From Cryptomeria japonica (taxonomy: Eukaryota > Streptophyta > Pinopsida > Cupressales > Cupressaceae), in the NCBI RefSeq assembly GCF_030272615.1, contig NC_081409.1:240465832-240529831 (forward strand): a DNA stretch of 64,000 bases, in the 5' to 3' direction. The stretch's first letter is position 1, and every line of letters begins with the position of its first letter. A model generated the notes under the pieces. That model searched no databases. It saw nothing but the letters and a program-made list of their open reading frames with translations, and had not been told where the DNA came from. Made by a program: the position numbers and the translations under genes. Shown piece after piece: positions 22,270 to 35,260 of the stretch.

Positions 22270-25200
22270 ATGGGGTGAATAAGTTATGGCATGAATAGTT
22301 TGGCCATCTTAACTTCCATTACTTGTAGTAACTCAACTAGCAGAGCAAGGTTAGAAAATTGCCTAAAATTTTCTTTTTTAATCATGTTTGCAAGGATGCA
22401 TTCATGATAGGAATCTTGAAAGAAGGAATATAGTGCTTCATAGATACTAGAGTTAGCACACAATGATTTGCTCAATCTATTTCCACACCCTTCAACAAGG
22501 TAGATATGTCCTAACATTCATTGATGATTTTTCTAGGTATACTTGGGGTGTATTTTCTCAAACAGAAGTTTGAGGTCTTTAAGCATTTTCAGAAATTCAA
22601 AACGTTTGCAGAGAAACAATAAGGCAAAATTGTCAATTTTTTGTGCAATGACAATGGTGGTAAGAATGTCAACCATCATTTTTGAGCAATTTTGGACTTC
22701 AAAGGGGATTGATTTGCAACATTTAGTTCCATACAATCTCCTTAACAAAACAATGTTGCAAAATGTAATAACAGGTGTAAATGCCAAATTATATGATTCA
22801 CTCCAGGTCTCTTGCACCATAGGATTGGGTGGAAGCCACTAATTGTGCTTGTCATATCAAAAATCACATCAATACTTGAATGGAACGAGTCCTTTTGAAG
22901 CTTGATACAGTCAAAAACCATCAATTAAGCATTTTAGAGTTTTTTATTCTCTCACATGGGACCACATTCCTTCAAAGAAACGTAAGGTCATGGATCCATA
23001 GAGAAGGCCTTGCATATTTGTAGGATATCCATCTTGGAAAGATTGTCATTGATGTCAACGATATATAGACATTTGGAAGTTATCAATGGTGTCAAAATTG
23101 AAGTTGAGGTCATCATTAATGTCAAATGTATAAAGATGATTGGAAATCATTGTCATTAATGCCAAGGTACAGAAGCAAGATCAGTGTATGAGCAATATGT
23201 TGGGAAGTTCAAAATAGAATCTATTGAAATTGAGAGGAGTGAACGTCTATGATATTCAAGAAAAGGAAACCTGCTCTTAGGTGGACTGGAAACCCTAATA
23301 TTATTGTGGTAGATAAAGCATTTGGTGAAATTACTTGGCAGAGATCTTATGGGCATTCCCAGTCTTTATCATATTGTCCAGGGACTTATCAGATAACAGA
23401 TTGGCAACTTATATGTGCAGCCGTAAACACTAGAGCCTAGAGTTACCTGTTTTGGAGGGCCAGTGAACTATGCATAAACCTGTAGGCATGCTCCATGTAA
23501 AAGTTGCCAGGGCAACTAACTTAAGAAAGACAGACATATCCATACGTGATATATAAGTTGCCAGGACAAAGATGTATGGATGTGCAGCAATGATATTTTG
23601 GTGTGCAATGATTTTAATAAACAGAGATTAAAGACAATAAGAAGCAGCGATTGAAAGGAAGTAAAAATAAAGCAGAAAACTATTAATGCAGCAATTAAAC
23701 AGCAAAGGGGATATAAATAAGAATTATTTATATTAATTATAAACAAACAGCAATAGCAAACAATTATAGGTTGTAAAAGGTAGCGCTCATACAAAGAGTA
23801 GATTTGTTTGATTAACAAATGATTAATGCTGGTCAATGCACCCAGATTACATTGATCAAAATTAATCATGAGAAAATGAGAAAAATTGGTGGAAAAGATG
23901 TTTAAGAAAGCAGCAATTAATATTTAAGAAAAGAGCAGAAATTAATAAGGGTGTGATTTAACAACAAACAACAAATATATAAAAGGGTACAATTTAACAA
24001 TCAATCGTTATTACTTATTACATTTGTAAAGATTGCCACAATTGTATTAAGGCGGATTTTAATATTGCATACAAACACATTTGTTTGTAAAGGTTGCCTC
24101 TCTTGAGAAAGGTGTATCTCTGGGGAAGCATGGTGTCTCTTAAAGAAAGTCACATTCCTTGAGAGAAATATGAAGATATAAATGAAATTTGAAAATCATA
24201 TGGACAGAGTAATAAGGAGTGAAAAAGAATAGCATATAAAAGGGAGATCATTCAAGGAAAGAAGTAATGCAATGAAGAAGATTAGTACTTGAGCAGATCT
24301 AGTACAGAAAAGGACATTGGAGAGGTTAGCAGATTTTTAAAGGATTTCTGTGCAGACATTTATGAAGGATATGTGCATGAGGAATCGCATTCATTATTAA
24401 GAGGACTCTATACAGATTTCAGTAAGGTAGAAGAAAAACATAAGAGGCAGATTTGTATGTGAAGGAAAACAAGATGAATTGAGAAGATTATCATATGTAG
24501 GTTTGTGTAAAGAAATTATATAAGGCAAGTATATGAATCAAGGAAATTGGATTGTCCATCATCTGTTATAGTAGCAACATTCAGAAGGTGGAACTTTGAT
24601 TTGGAGGTCAGTGCCTCTAGTGGGTTTGTGCTCATGAATTGGAGAGGTTGGTGCCTCTAGTAGGTTGGTGCCTACAAACTTTGTAATAAGAAGAATTTAT
24701 ATAAAAGCATTAATTTGACATGGTTTTCTCCCACAAGGGTTTCCATGTAAATATTGAGTTATTGTGTTCTTCTCATGTGCATGATTATTGAATTAAATGA
24801 TGCTATTGTGATTGATAATGTTTAAATTGATAAAAGTTGTTATACTGATTCACACTCTGCCCCACCACCACTCAATATAACTGTGTGCTCATCAATCCAA
24901 ACAATGTAAAGGGTCATCAGTTGCCACACATGAGTTGTTTGTAGAGAGTAGTGTTTATTTAAAGGAGGGCTCTTTGAGCCCCACTCATGTCACTTCTCCA
25001 CATCCTCTTTTCAGATTGGAGTCACCTGGACTTAATAATAGATCTTCTGAGGATTCTCATCCACCTAGGAAGATTCATCATGATGAGGAATTTCCTTCCT
25101 CCACTTCAAATGCCAATAGTGATAAAGAGGATTCACCTCCCTCCTCTCCTAGCCATCATTCAAAGGTTGACGATTTTCCTCCTGACTCTTCAAGCATTGG

Positions 25201-26390
25201 TTCACTTTGGGCTCAACAAACACTGCAAGTTGCAAGTGATTGGGTTAAGGATTAATTAGACACCAGGCATACTCCTTCACAATTTCAAGGCTCTCCATAT
25301 GCCTTCAATGCACTTGTAGCCAAGATGAACTCCATTCAGCTCATGCTTGTTATCATTGTAACACATCAATGGGAGGTTCAACAAATGGACTTGTAGAGTG
25401 TTTTTCTTCACAAAGATCTTGAGGAGATAAACATAGAGCAACAACAAGGTTTTGTTCAAGATTCATCTTTGGTTTGCGAACTCTATAAATTTATCAATGG
25501 CTTGAAACAAGGCTTGGTATGCCAAGATGGATTCGTTCCTTCTCACACTTGGGTTCTCTCATTGCCATGCAAATTCCTTCCTTTAGTTTGCTTCTAAGAT
25601 CACCATCGCATGCTCCAAGTATGCTCTAGATTTTCCTTTCAGGTTTCACATGGCTAGCTGCAAGTTTGCTTTCTCTTTCTTTCTAAAGTCAAACTTGAGG
25701 CTCAATGCTCACCCTTTGTTGATGGCGCTTTGTATCATCAATTTGTTGGGAGTATTATCTAAGATTCTAAACACAAGACTAACATTTCATATGCTATGAG
25801 CATGGTCTCTCAGTTCATGTAAGAACCCCATGAGCTGCACTGGAAAGTAGCCAAGACAATTTTCCACTACATTCAAGGTACTCACAATTTTGGGATTCAC
25901 GGTGCAACAAGCATTCATATAAACTTCGTGGACTACACAAGTTCAAATCAGGCAAGTGATTCTCAATTTCACAAATCTACTTTACGTTACAAGTTCTCAC
26001 TTGGTTCAAGTCCTATTTGTTGATTGAGCAAGAAGCAATCAACTATTGCTCTATCTTCTACTAAGATCGAGTATTTGGGATTTGTAAATGCCACCATTGA
26101 GACTATTCAGCTTTAAAATCTTCTCACTAAGTTTAGTATTCAATTTAGATGGCTATCCATCATATTTTGTGATATTCGATGTAATTTAGATCTCATGAAA
26201 CTCAGCCCATCATCAAAGGAGCAAGCATATTGATGTTCACATGCACTACATTGGGAAGCTTGTTTATGGACAGGTCATCGATCTCCAATATTGCTCATCA
26301 TTCAAGCAACTTGTTGACATTTTCACCAAACCCTTCACAAAAAGAAAGTATTTGGGACTCTGTGAGATTTACTAGGGTGTAGGAAGCTTC
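22270..26390 (+). pseudogene. Highly decayed copia relic, split between integrase and RT
   Basis: Conceptual translation across many stops gives copia integrase from about 22280 (KLWHE.FGHLNFHYL; FIDDFSRYTWVYFLK at about 22520; NDNGGKNVN; ending IFVGYPSWK near 23035). The protein picks up at about 24905 with VATHELFVESSVYLKEGS, the segment normally only some 40 residues further on. RT follows (MNSIQLMLVI, EVQQMDL.SVFLHKDLEE, QGFVQDSSLVC, 25320-25520), then RNase H (KKQSTIALSSTKIEYLG at about 26030; LVDIFTKPFTKRKYLG at about 26310). The 1.85 kb in between is foreign. The YVDD region is not recognisable. The element is long dead. Confidence 0.75.
23043..24900. mobile_element. Probable LTR-type insertion splitting the copia relic
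   Basis: Adjacent copia residues lie on either side of this block, so it is an insertion. It starts near TGTCATTGATGTCAAC, a familiar plant LTR opening. Towards its end (24740-24800) it has TTTTCTCCCACAAGGGTTTCC, typical of copia LTR 3' portions. No coding domain is seen, which suggests a solo LTR. I could not identify a clean target duplication, so boundaries are approximate. Confidence 0.45.
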
Positions 26391-26553
26391 ATCTTCTAGG
26401 GGGCTACCAACTCCTTCCTTACATCTTTTCTCTCTTTATTTGGAGGGCCTATCATATTTTGGGAGGATATTTGTCTATATAAATACCTCATCACTCTTCT
26501 TTTGTCGAGACCCATCTTTTCACCCACCTAAACCATGCTTAAGGGGAAACTGG

Positions 26554-26970
26554 TGTAGGTTTTTCTTTTTCTAGTGGGCATGTATTTTTCCTATTATCTA
26601 ATTTTCCCTACACTTTTTTAATTAAGTTTGTTTAGGTAAATTGAGTATTAATATGAGTAGGTCTGAAGTGTCAACTTCTTCCATGGGAGTTATACTTTAC
26701 TATTCTTTGATACTTTTGGTGCACTTTCCTCGTTTGTCACCGCCCTTCACTCACTTACACTATATATATCCACTCTCCTAACTTGTATTTGTATCTTGTA
26801 GCTAGAAGCTGCTATGCTTTCCTAATGCTATTTTGCTTCTTCAGCATTTGCATTAGTCTCTTAGAGACTAACTTTGTAATGTTTTTGATTTTATTAATCA
26901 TTTGTATTTATTGTTTTGATAGTTTCTGTTTCTTGCACTAAATCTTGGGTTATCATCTGTTTTGCATATT
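26554..26970 (+). repeat. Probable 3' LTR of the decayed copia relic
   Basis: Downstream of the RNase H relic, AAGGGGAAACTGG (a PPT) precedes TGTAGGTTTTTC at 26554. A TATATATAT run (26761-26769) could be its promoter. The right end is a guess. Confidence 0.35.
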
Positions 26971-29900
26971 CTAATAAGATCGAGTGGATGTGTTCATCAT
27001 TACCTTCAAATCAGTGTTATATTGTACAACTCCAATTACAAATAAAGCCGGAAATAGGAAATGACAAACGATTATGCCAAACAATGAACAAAATAACCTA
27101 AATTTGTTGCACGAAGACATTTAATTGCCTGTGAAGTCATGTCCACAAAGGGCATGTGGTTGTAAACCCAAGATTACATTCTAGAGGTATTAACCGACAC
27201 CTCATTTAAGTGTCCATATAGGAACCAAACAATGCAGATACCATTAAATTATATTACAACAAACAGATTTCAAATAATATAAAACCAGAATACCAAAGAG
27301 ATACATTGAAACAGATAAGCAGCATAAAGAAAGAAAAATAAATGTAGGTATACAAGGTAAGGCAACAAACCAAAAAACACAGTGGCCTTAATAAAACCAA
27401 GGAATGCATTCCCTAAAATCATATACAAGGTAGGTCTTACCTGCAAAGTTGGTATAATTGTGTTGTATATGGCTAACCAAAACTCTGATTTGACATTCAA
27501 CCTGTCCAAAACATAAATCATTAGAAAAAAGCAGATACTATACTTCCAAAACTTGAATTATAAAATGGGATCATTTTCATATCAATTAGCATACAGAAAA
27601 GAGCAACATGATTACAAAAAAAAAACTCAGGTCAACTCAAAATGCACAAAAGCAAAAGTTGCATCATCAAGTTAAAGTTTTAAACCTAATATTTCGGGAA
27701 AAATAATCATCAAATGAGAAATGCTTGCCCACATGGAAGAATGTAATTGATAAGAAAAAATTGTAAGACTAGGAATATGAACTGTGACAAGCAAAATTGA
27801 AAGGTCAGAGACTAGTTTAAATGTATTTAATTCTAATTCCTCATAATAGAAACTTTTGAGCATAGATGCATGCCATTCCTATATACTCATCCGTTTATAC
27901 ATGTAGGTTCTCCTCCCAAAACATGGGATTAAAGCCAATTGGGATAGGTGACCAAGATGGAATTGAAATCGTTGAGAGTAAACTTTCCATCAAAATTAGC
28001 AGACTACTATGTTTGTGACTTTTGTGTTAAACTTATGTGTTGTAGTTTTACGCCCACTAATCTAGAGAAAAAAGTGAGCCAAAACAAATTGGTAGATTTA
28101 TTATTGTGTACTAAAGCTTGCTTATGTTCATATAGATTATAATCATTATTTAATGTTGTATCAACGGAAGATGAGAATATAGAGACCTATACAATTAGCA
28201 AGCACTTTGTTGGTAGTAAGGTATGAGATTCATTCAAAAGATATACTCACATATCTAGAGCTCCAGTATTTTGCCTTGTGTGCTTGAATTTTAGTCTCAA
28301 AGATGCCAAGATCATAATTCAAAGTTAAAATCTAGAAATGGAAGTAAATCAATCCAAAGATGGAAAAATGGGCATGTAGGAAAACAATTGAGATAGAATG
28401 GTGACATTGATGCATGCCACTATTAGTTCCAAAATATAGGACTCAACCTACAACAAGCTAGAATAGCTAATCAAGGATGCAAAATGAACTCCAAAAACCC
28501 AAAATTAAAACTTAAATTCTAAGGTAATAAAACTAAGTAAGAGGGGACTAAACCAATGACAAATTCATATGTACAAAGGACATACATCAAAACCAATGCT
28601 AGAAAGAGAATATGCCACATTAAATAAGCAAATGAAATAGAACAAGAAATGGACCAATGGAGAATAAGGCTCTAATTCACTTTAAAAAAATCAGCAGCAC
28701 AAGAAAGGCCACTGTCCTCTTGATCACCATAACAAAGCCAAAAGATCCTAGAGCAGAGTTACTAGTTCATCCTCTACATTGCTTGGATCTAGGACCTGTT
28801 CAAACCTAATAAATATTCTAGGACAAATGGGGCAAGGATTCTGCCAGGGCACATGTAGACAAACCCAAGAGAACTCATGATGAACCCAAAGTAATCTAAT
28901 CATACCCAAGGCAAATCTGTTTAAAAAAATGGTTTTTTTTATTTTTTTCATTTTCACCTAGTTGTATCCAGGACAACATGCGTGAAAATAGGCTTGAACT
29001 ATTTTATGAGACAACAGAATCAATCTCCACCAAATCCAATCCCTCTTTTTTCCTTGTGCAAATGAGTTTAAATTTCATACCATTTATTTCCATTCTTTGC
29101 TGCTTCCATAGTTCACAAACTCGGACTCGAAGAGTTCTCAGCAAGCCCAAAATTTTCGACTTGACAAAAACTCGGCAACTTAAACCACAACGAAAGGATG
29201 GCAGATTTTGAGGAACCTCTACAATAGGGGGGGCACAAAGAGAAAATGCATGGTTTTATAGCAAAAAAAAGTGTGAAAATGCGTTTTGAGTCTTGACAAG
29301 TGTTTTACCTGCACCAGCATTTTTACCTGCATTTATAAAAACTCGTCCACAAGATTTTATTTTCTTGCTCATCCATATATTTTCTAAATCCCTAAATACA
29401 TATTCTAATCCTTCCACACATCTCCTATAGTGTATATTAATTTTCCCCATGTGTTATATCATGCAAAATAAACATTCAAAACAGTAATTTTAATATAATT
29501 ATTTTAAGATAAGATAGTGAGGATTCTATGGAGGCCCCCAACCTTGATAAAGAACAAAGATACATCAACTATTGGAGCATCTAGATAGTGTGAAAATAAA
29601 AAAGATTCTACAATAGCCAGCTATAAGAAAACTAACAAAACATTCATCTCCCAAAGATCCTAAACCCATGTAGGGCATGCTAAAATAAGATTGAACCTAA
29701 GAAGATGCATATAAAAAACTAGAGCAGAAATGAAAAAAAAAAGAACCTTCAACCATTAGCAGCTAACAACACCTTGCACTACACCCCAACAATCTCAAGC
29801 TCTTAGAAATGCATGCCTTGTATCAATTAGTTCTTCAATTCAGTTCCCAATGTCACGTGCAGTCCCTCCCCTCCTATATCCAACCAATATTGGGCAATGA

Positions 29901-30800
29901 ACTCCACAGTGAACCGTGTCTCTTGGACCTATGAATTAATGGTCCACAAAAATGAGGAAGCATACGATAGCTTCCGACCTTTAGACAACCCCCCTAAATT
30001 CGCACATGGAAGTTTGTTAAGACATTCCCAACATCTTCGTAGTATGCACTTATTACTCTCATCTCCTTGTATATTTTTGACTCGAAAGGCTCAAGAACCA
30101 TGCACGAATGAGGGGTAGAGGCAGAGCCTACCCCTTCCCTAATTGGAGGCATTGGCTCCTCTTTTGGGATAACTTCCTTCACCCAAACATACTGACAAAC
30201 TGATTTGAAAGAAATAATTGCGATAACAATAAACCAATATACATCTAGCAAATAAAAAACTGGGTTGAACAGAAAATCTCCCATTATTGACACCTTAGTT
30301 CTCCCTATGGCCAAAGCTTACTCCTCCAATATTCCTTTCACAAATTCAATTCCTACAAGAACTTGCCAATAAAAAATGCATTGTAACTACTTATCTAAAA
30401 TATTATCTTGCAACACAATGCCCTTTGTTATAGGGCCTTGCATTTATGTTCCACATCAGCCACAAAACCTATCATAAACCCTAGATACTAGTCATGCCAA
30501 CAATAAACAGCTTGCCACCTCCTTGACGTTAATACCAACTCACAAACCTAACATTGTATCATTTAGCCACCTCTCTTCACTACCATTAAGCTCAAGATCC
30601 TTTCTTCCCCGTTTCCAAGCCTTCTTACATGTGTGATATATTGTGTTCTTCAAGAAAGATCTCCCCATTAATAGCATCAACCAACCTTAATAAATTAAGA
30701 TAGCTAATGTTTCTTTACCATATATTCCCTCCACTATAAGGATTGAACACTAATTTCGCTTCTAAATGTAGCCATGAACTCATTTGACTACTATAATGGT
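26971..30800. other. No clear gene; one exon-like segment
   Basis: AT-rich sequence. On the minus strand 27501-27441 is 61 bp bounded by TTTTGGACAG and GTAAGACC, reading LNVKSEFWLAIYNTIIPTLQ in the open phase. It could be an isolated exon of an unseen gene or chance. Nothing else was recognised. Confidence 0.3.
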
Positions 30801-31250
30801 CATTATCAAATTTTGAGTTACTCCTACAATGGCCAAACAATCTGTTACACACTTGAGATATCTTTTGCAATAAGAAAAATTGATAGATTCGAAGAAATGT
30901 AGAAGTGAAGAAAACTAATCTACAAAGTCGTTCATTTTCAAGCTAGAGTATTTTCCATTATTAATTGCATTAATAACTAACAAGGAATCTCCTTCCACTA
31001 TCAGCTTGATTATATTTTGGAAGATAGCCACTTATAGGCTTGTGGTTAGAGGCTCCCATTCCACTTCATTGTCCTTGCGTAATCCTAGAAACAGTGAGCC
31101 TCTACAATGTACATCTCCATGTGAATTCCTTAGAGCAAATTTTCCTCCTGCTACTCCTAGATTCCCCTCGCAACTTCCATTAAAATTAAATAATAAATTT
31201 CTAAAACTTTTCAGAAGGCGGAGTCCAATATTCTTTGTGTACATATTTAT
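30800..31250 (-). pseudogene. RNase H domain relic of a plant LINE
   Basis: The minus strand encodes FNFNGSCEGNLGVAGGKFAL, then RNSHGDVHC, EVEWEPLTTSL and IKLIVEGDSLLVINAINN, with a few stops. This is the plant L1-type RNase H pattern (F.FDGAS.GNPG.AG, EAEWEAL, EGDS..VI.A). The first catalytic Asp of the DGAS motif reads Asn here. A weaker continuation is seen leftward (LESINFSYCK near 30870). No RT domain was recognised to its right. Confidence 0.6.
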
Positions 31251-31687
31251 GATTTTTATATGTTCTATATACAGATGAACCCAAAACAAACCCAACTGCC
31301 TCGAAAAATTGCCAAATCCACATACAAAACCCTATATAAAACCATACCAAAAAACTAACTATTGAAGAGAATGAATTGGTGATTTAAGCACGTCCATAGA
31401 CATCTTCTAAAGTTGAATAGAGGAGAGCCATCCTGTCTGATGGACATCAAAGTAAATAATGCAAAATGCAAAGATGGAATGGACAGTTAAGGTTTAACGT
31501 CCCCTAATCAGTTACGATTTAATTTAACCTAAATTTGGCCAAATCTATATATATAAGTAATTAGGTTGTATAGGTGTACCTTTGTATACTGTTTTCCTGC
31601 AACAAAATTAGAGAACATATATGAAATGATACTTAAAACTGAAATATGAATTATATCAAATGATATCAAATCTGCTATATTAATGAC

Positions 31688-33290
31688 TGTTAGAATTATA
31701 ATTGTTGAATATAACCAGATTATTATATTTCATAGATGAGATTAGATTATTATATAAAGTCAGTTGTAAGTCAGTTACTAATCAATTCCTTTAGTCCATT
31801 AGTTGGATAGGGTGTCCAAGAAACCATCCCTCCTAGGCCCAAGGGCAGAATACCATATCCCCTTTGGCTCCATATGGCAGCTGTTAGGCATCCATCATGG
31901 AATGGTGTACCTAGTGAGGTGTTCTATTGCCGTTCCCCCTCATCACAACCCCATCCCTCCTAGGCCCAAGGGCAGAATACCATATCCCCCTTGGCTCCAT
32001 ATGGAAGGTGTTAGGCATCCATCATGGAGTGGTGTACCTAGCGAGGTGTTCTATCGCCATTCCCCCTCATCACAACCACCTCCTCTCTTAAGCCCAAGAG
32101 CAGATGCTTCATCCCTCTTGGCTCCATGTGGCAGGAGTTAGGCATCCACTATGGAGTGGTGTACCTAAGAGAGGGTCCCTCATATGCAATGAACCGATTA
32201 TGATATTCTAATGAAGTCATATTTGTTATCCAGTTCAACTAATTATGATAATCAATTGTATTTGACATAGTTATTATATTTCCATTATATCACATTGCCT
32301 TAGTGTCTTATATCAGTTTGTTAACAGTTCTTTCTGTTAATATTACTTTAAATCAGAATTATTCATTAATTGTCGATGCTGCATCTTATATTATTAGCAT
32401 TGCAAAATATTATAGCAATTTATTACAAACTGAATTTGATTGCCTTATTCCTTTTGGATTCATTAACATATGTATATCTATATGTATTATGTTTAACAGT
32501 GCTGTTCTGTATAATCATTTCAATACTGTTTGAATAATTATATATAATTTGCTTCTCAACTTAATATCATATAAATGCCACCCTTTTGATTACAGCAGTT
32601 ATATTTAATGACATACAAATAAGATTTTAATATATATAAATTGCTGACTGGTTATATTCTAAAATTAAATCAGAAGTCAGACTCAGAGATACCTGTTGCT
32701 GCTGGCTCTATTTCTTTATCCCTGTTGGCAGCCTTGAAGAGTCCTTGCTTTTTCCTTTCCTTTCTAGCAGACCCCGATTTTCTGTTATTTCTATCCTTGC
32801 TGGCAGTTTCTATATCTTCCTCAGCACGTATTCCCAAACCCTGGGACTGCTGACATCTTCCTTTATTTTTTCTTTCCTTACCTTCTAACCCCCCTCCCAA
32901 GAAGTATCGGGCTTCTTCCCCCTTAATCGCTGCTTATGAAATTTATTTGATTAATTATCATTTTGTTTTTGGTTAATATTTTTTATTAATTAACATGGGA
33001 AGCTCATATAAATAGTTATTTATTATTCTTAAATTAGTGTATGTAATCAGTAAATATAATCAAGATATTTCTTCATAAATAAATTATGAAGAGATATAAC
33101 ACAAAATAGGGATTATGAGCAGCATTTAATACATCAACATGACTGTATATGAAAAGAATTATGGATTAGAATTTGAACCATTTTATTTACAATTTATGAT
33201 TTTTTTATTAGATTTTAATTTAGTTTTTAATATTTTAATTTTATTATTATTATTCATTATTAAATTATATTTCAAAGTGGGGACATTACA
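31688..33290 (-). repeat. LTR-like block, possibly a solo LTR
   Basis: Read on the minus strand it begins TGTAATGTCCCCAC at 33290 and ends ...CAATTATAATTCTAACA at 31688, so it has TG...CA ends and an opening similar to the LTR at 62984. It holds a triplicated 127-bp repeat. Flanking bases do not form an evident target duplication, so the call is tentative. Confidence 0.4.
31824..32185. repeat. Three tandem 127-bp repeats
   Basis: Units start at 31824, 31951 and 32078. The first two are nearly identical (CCTAGGCCCAAGGGCAGAAT, GGCTCCATATGG, GGCATCCATCATGGA); the third is more diverged. The unit length is not a multiple of three, so a coding origin is unlikely. Confidence 0.9.
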
Positions 33291-34779
33291 TCAGGAACAT
33301 CAAAAGAAATTGTGAAAAAAAAATGTTTAGCATGTTGAAGTTTAGAAGGTACAAAATGAGGAAATGTGATTGCAATTTGTTAATGTAGCAAGGTGGTACT
33401 ATATGGGGATTTAAAGCCAATAATCAATTGTCATGGGATACAACAGGATTAATTGGCACCTGGTATAAAATAGACTGTAGTGATATATGCAGTTTCAGTG
33501 GCGGTAATATGATTTCAGGTACAAGCATGTTAACATAAGATTATTAGGATAGGTGTTGAGGATAAATACTTTCAGATGATGGATACTGTGAAAGCAAAAT
33601 GTAGTAAAGAAGTAAAATACAAAGAAATGCAGACTTAAGTGATTGAACAAAGGCCATTTGTAGTTTATTTGATTATTGCTATTCAGAATGGAAACTTATT
33701 TTCAGCAATACGTATCTTTATGCATTTAGGTGCTCATAGTTTATCATTATAAAATGTATTTATGTGCCTATTAATTCCAGCAGACCATGCAAAGAGGCAA
33801 TGAGTGACAGATCCAAAAAAGAAATACAACAATGTTTCCCAAGACATGATAAAAAACTGTACTAAACAAAATAGGTGTTTGTCAAATATGGATACTAACA
33901 AGGTTTTTTCTCTTAGGTATATATGTTACCAAACAAATAGAGAATTACAACTGACCGCATACCCTAATGTTTGAAAGAAGGTTTTGATGTCTAAAATGAA
34001 CAGGATTCAAACAAGTTCTAAGGTTTGACATTAGTAGATGCTTCTAAGAAGTACAAAATTGCATACAAAATCAGAGAAAATTGAACTTAAGTTTGCTTTA
34101 ACTTTATAAAACGATATCTCCAAGAGAAATTGATGTTCAAATTCAGATTCTTATGGGCAAATCATTTCTGGCACTCAGTTTTCAATGCTATAAACCAATG
34201 ATCGAAAACTAATGACTCATCTAGAACTCAACAAATTAAAAAATAATTAAATTCAAAAAACAACCTATGAGACTTTCTCTTGTAGACTCGCCAAGTATTC
34301 ATGAATTCTTGGCATGGTTTTCAATGCAAGACTTGCTGGAACTCACCTGCATGTACATAGGGGACCTTCTTGGCTGTGGAAAAAAACTAATTTGTTATGA
34401 GTTGCACAAGTTCTCATCAAGTTTTAAAATAATGCTCTAAACAAAGAATAATTTACAAAATATTCATGCATAACTATTAATAGAGTTTCCAAAAACTAGT
34501 AAATAAGAAAAGGCTTTTGGGATGTCACTGCTGAAACTACTGTTGGTAGGGTTTTCCTACAAAAATTTTGCCTATTTAGGGGTCGAATATCCTGTTGTGG
34601 CTGTTGGCAATAATGATAATGCTCTTGCCGGTCCAATTCCTGGTGCTTTGTGATAGGTTAATTACGTTTCGCACCTTCCTTTGGCACCACCTGGGGATTC
34701 ATCTATGGCTTCCACCCCTATTTCTCCTATGTGCTTCTACAAGGACCATGATTATGGTGGGCAATAAGACCCACGCAGA
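33291..34779. other. No gene seen
   Basis: AT-rich sequence with no recognised coding or repeat signal. The plus-strand ORF at 34595-34825 has no family resemblance that I can name. Confidence 0.4.
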
Positions 34780-35243
34780 AACCCTAAAGGAGATCACAAG
34801 GCTTTTCCTGCAACCATTGCAATAGGGAACAATCCCAAACCCTCAATAGATGTGGAAAGATTCTAGGAACTCAACAATGGAATTGTTGATTCAAGTAGGC
34901 CCATCCAAATTGACAGTAAGCCCATCAAACTAATTTTTGGTGATGATGTAAAAAAAGAAATAGTTGAAAATGAAAATTTCTTTGCAGCACAAGAGTTAAT
35001 CTGAAGGTTTATCCATTTATGGCCTTGTCTCCCAAACTTACATAAGTAGATTACTGAAACCTAGAAACCTGTCTTCAAAAAAGAACTTGAAATCTACCCT
35101 TGTGCTAGTAATTTCTTTATTGTGATATTTGATTGTGTGGAGGAGACAAATACTATCCTTCACAATCTATGGGCTTGGGGTCAAAATCTACTCTTGATTA
35201 AGCCATGGCACCCCACATTCAACTCTTCCTTTGAATCTTTTAC
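34780..35243 (+). pseudogene. LINE ORF1 relic, N-terminal half (DUF4283-like)
   Basis: The plus strand encodes GNNPKPSIDVERF and IKLIFGDDVKKEIVENEN. After two stops come FFIVIFDCVEETNTILHNLW and LLIKPWHPTFNSSFESFT, the DUF4283 pattern of plant LINE nucleic-acid-binding ORF1 proteins. Reading stops at 35243 exactly where a hAT element begins, and the missing continuation is found at 51860. The protein would coat LINE RNA; this copy is decayed. Confidence 0.75.
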
Positions 35244-35260
35244 CAAGGTTACAAGGAGAC

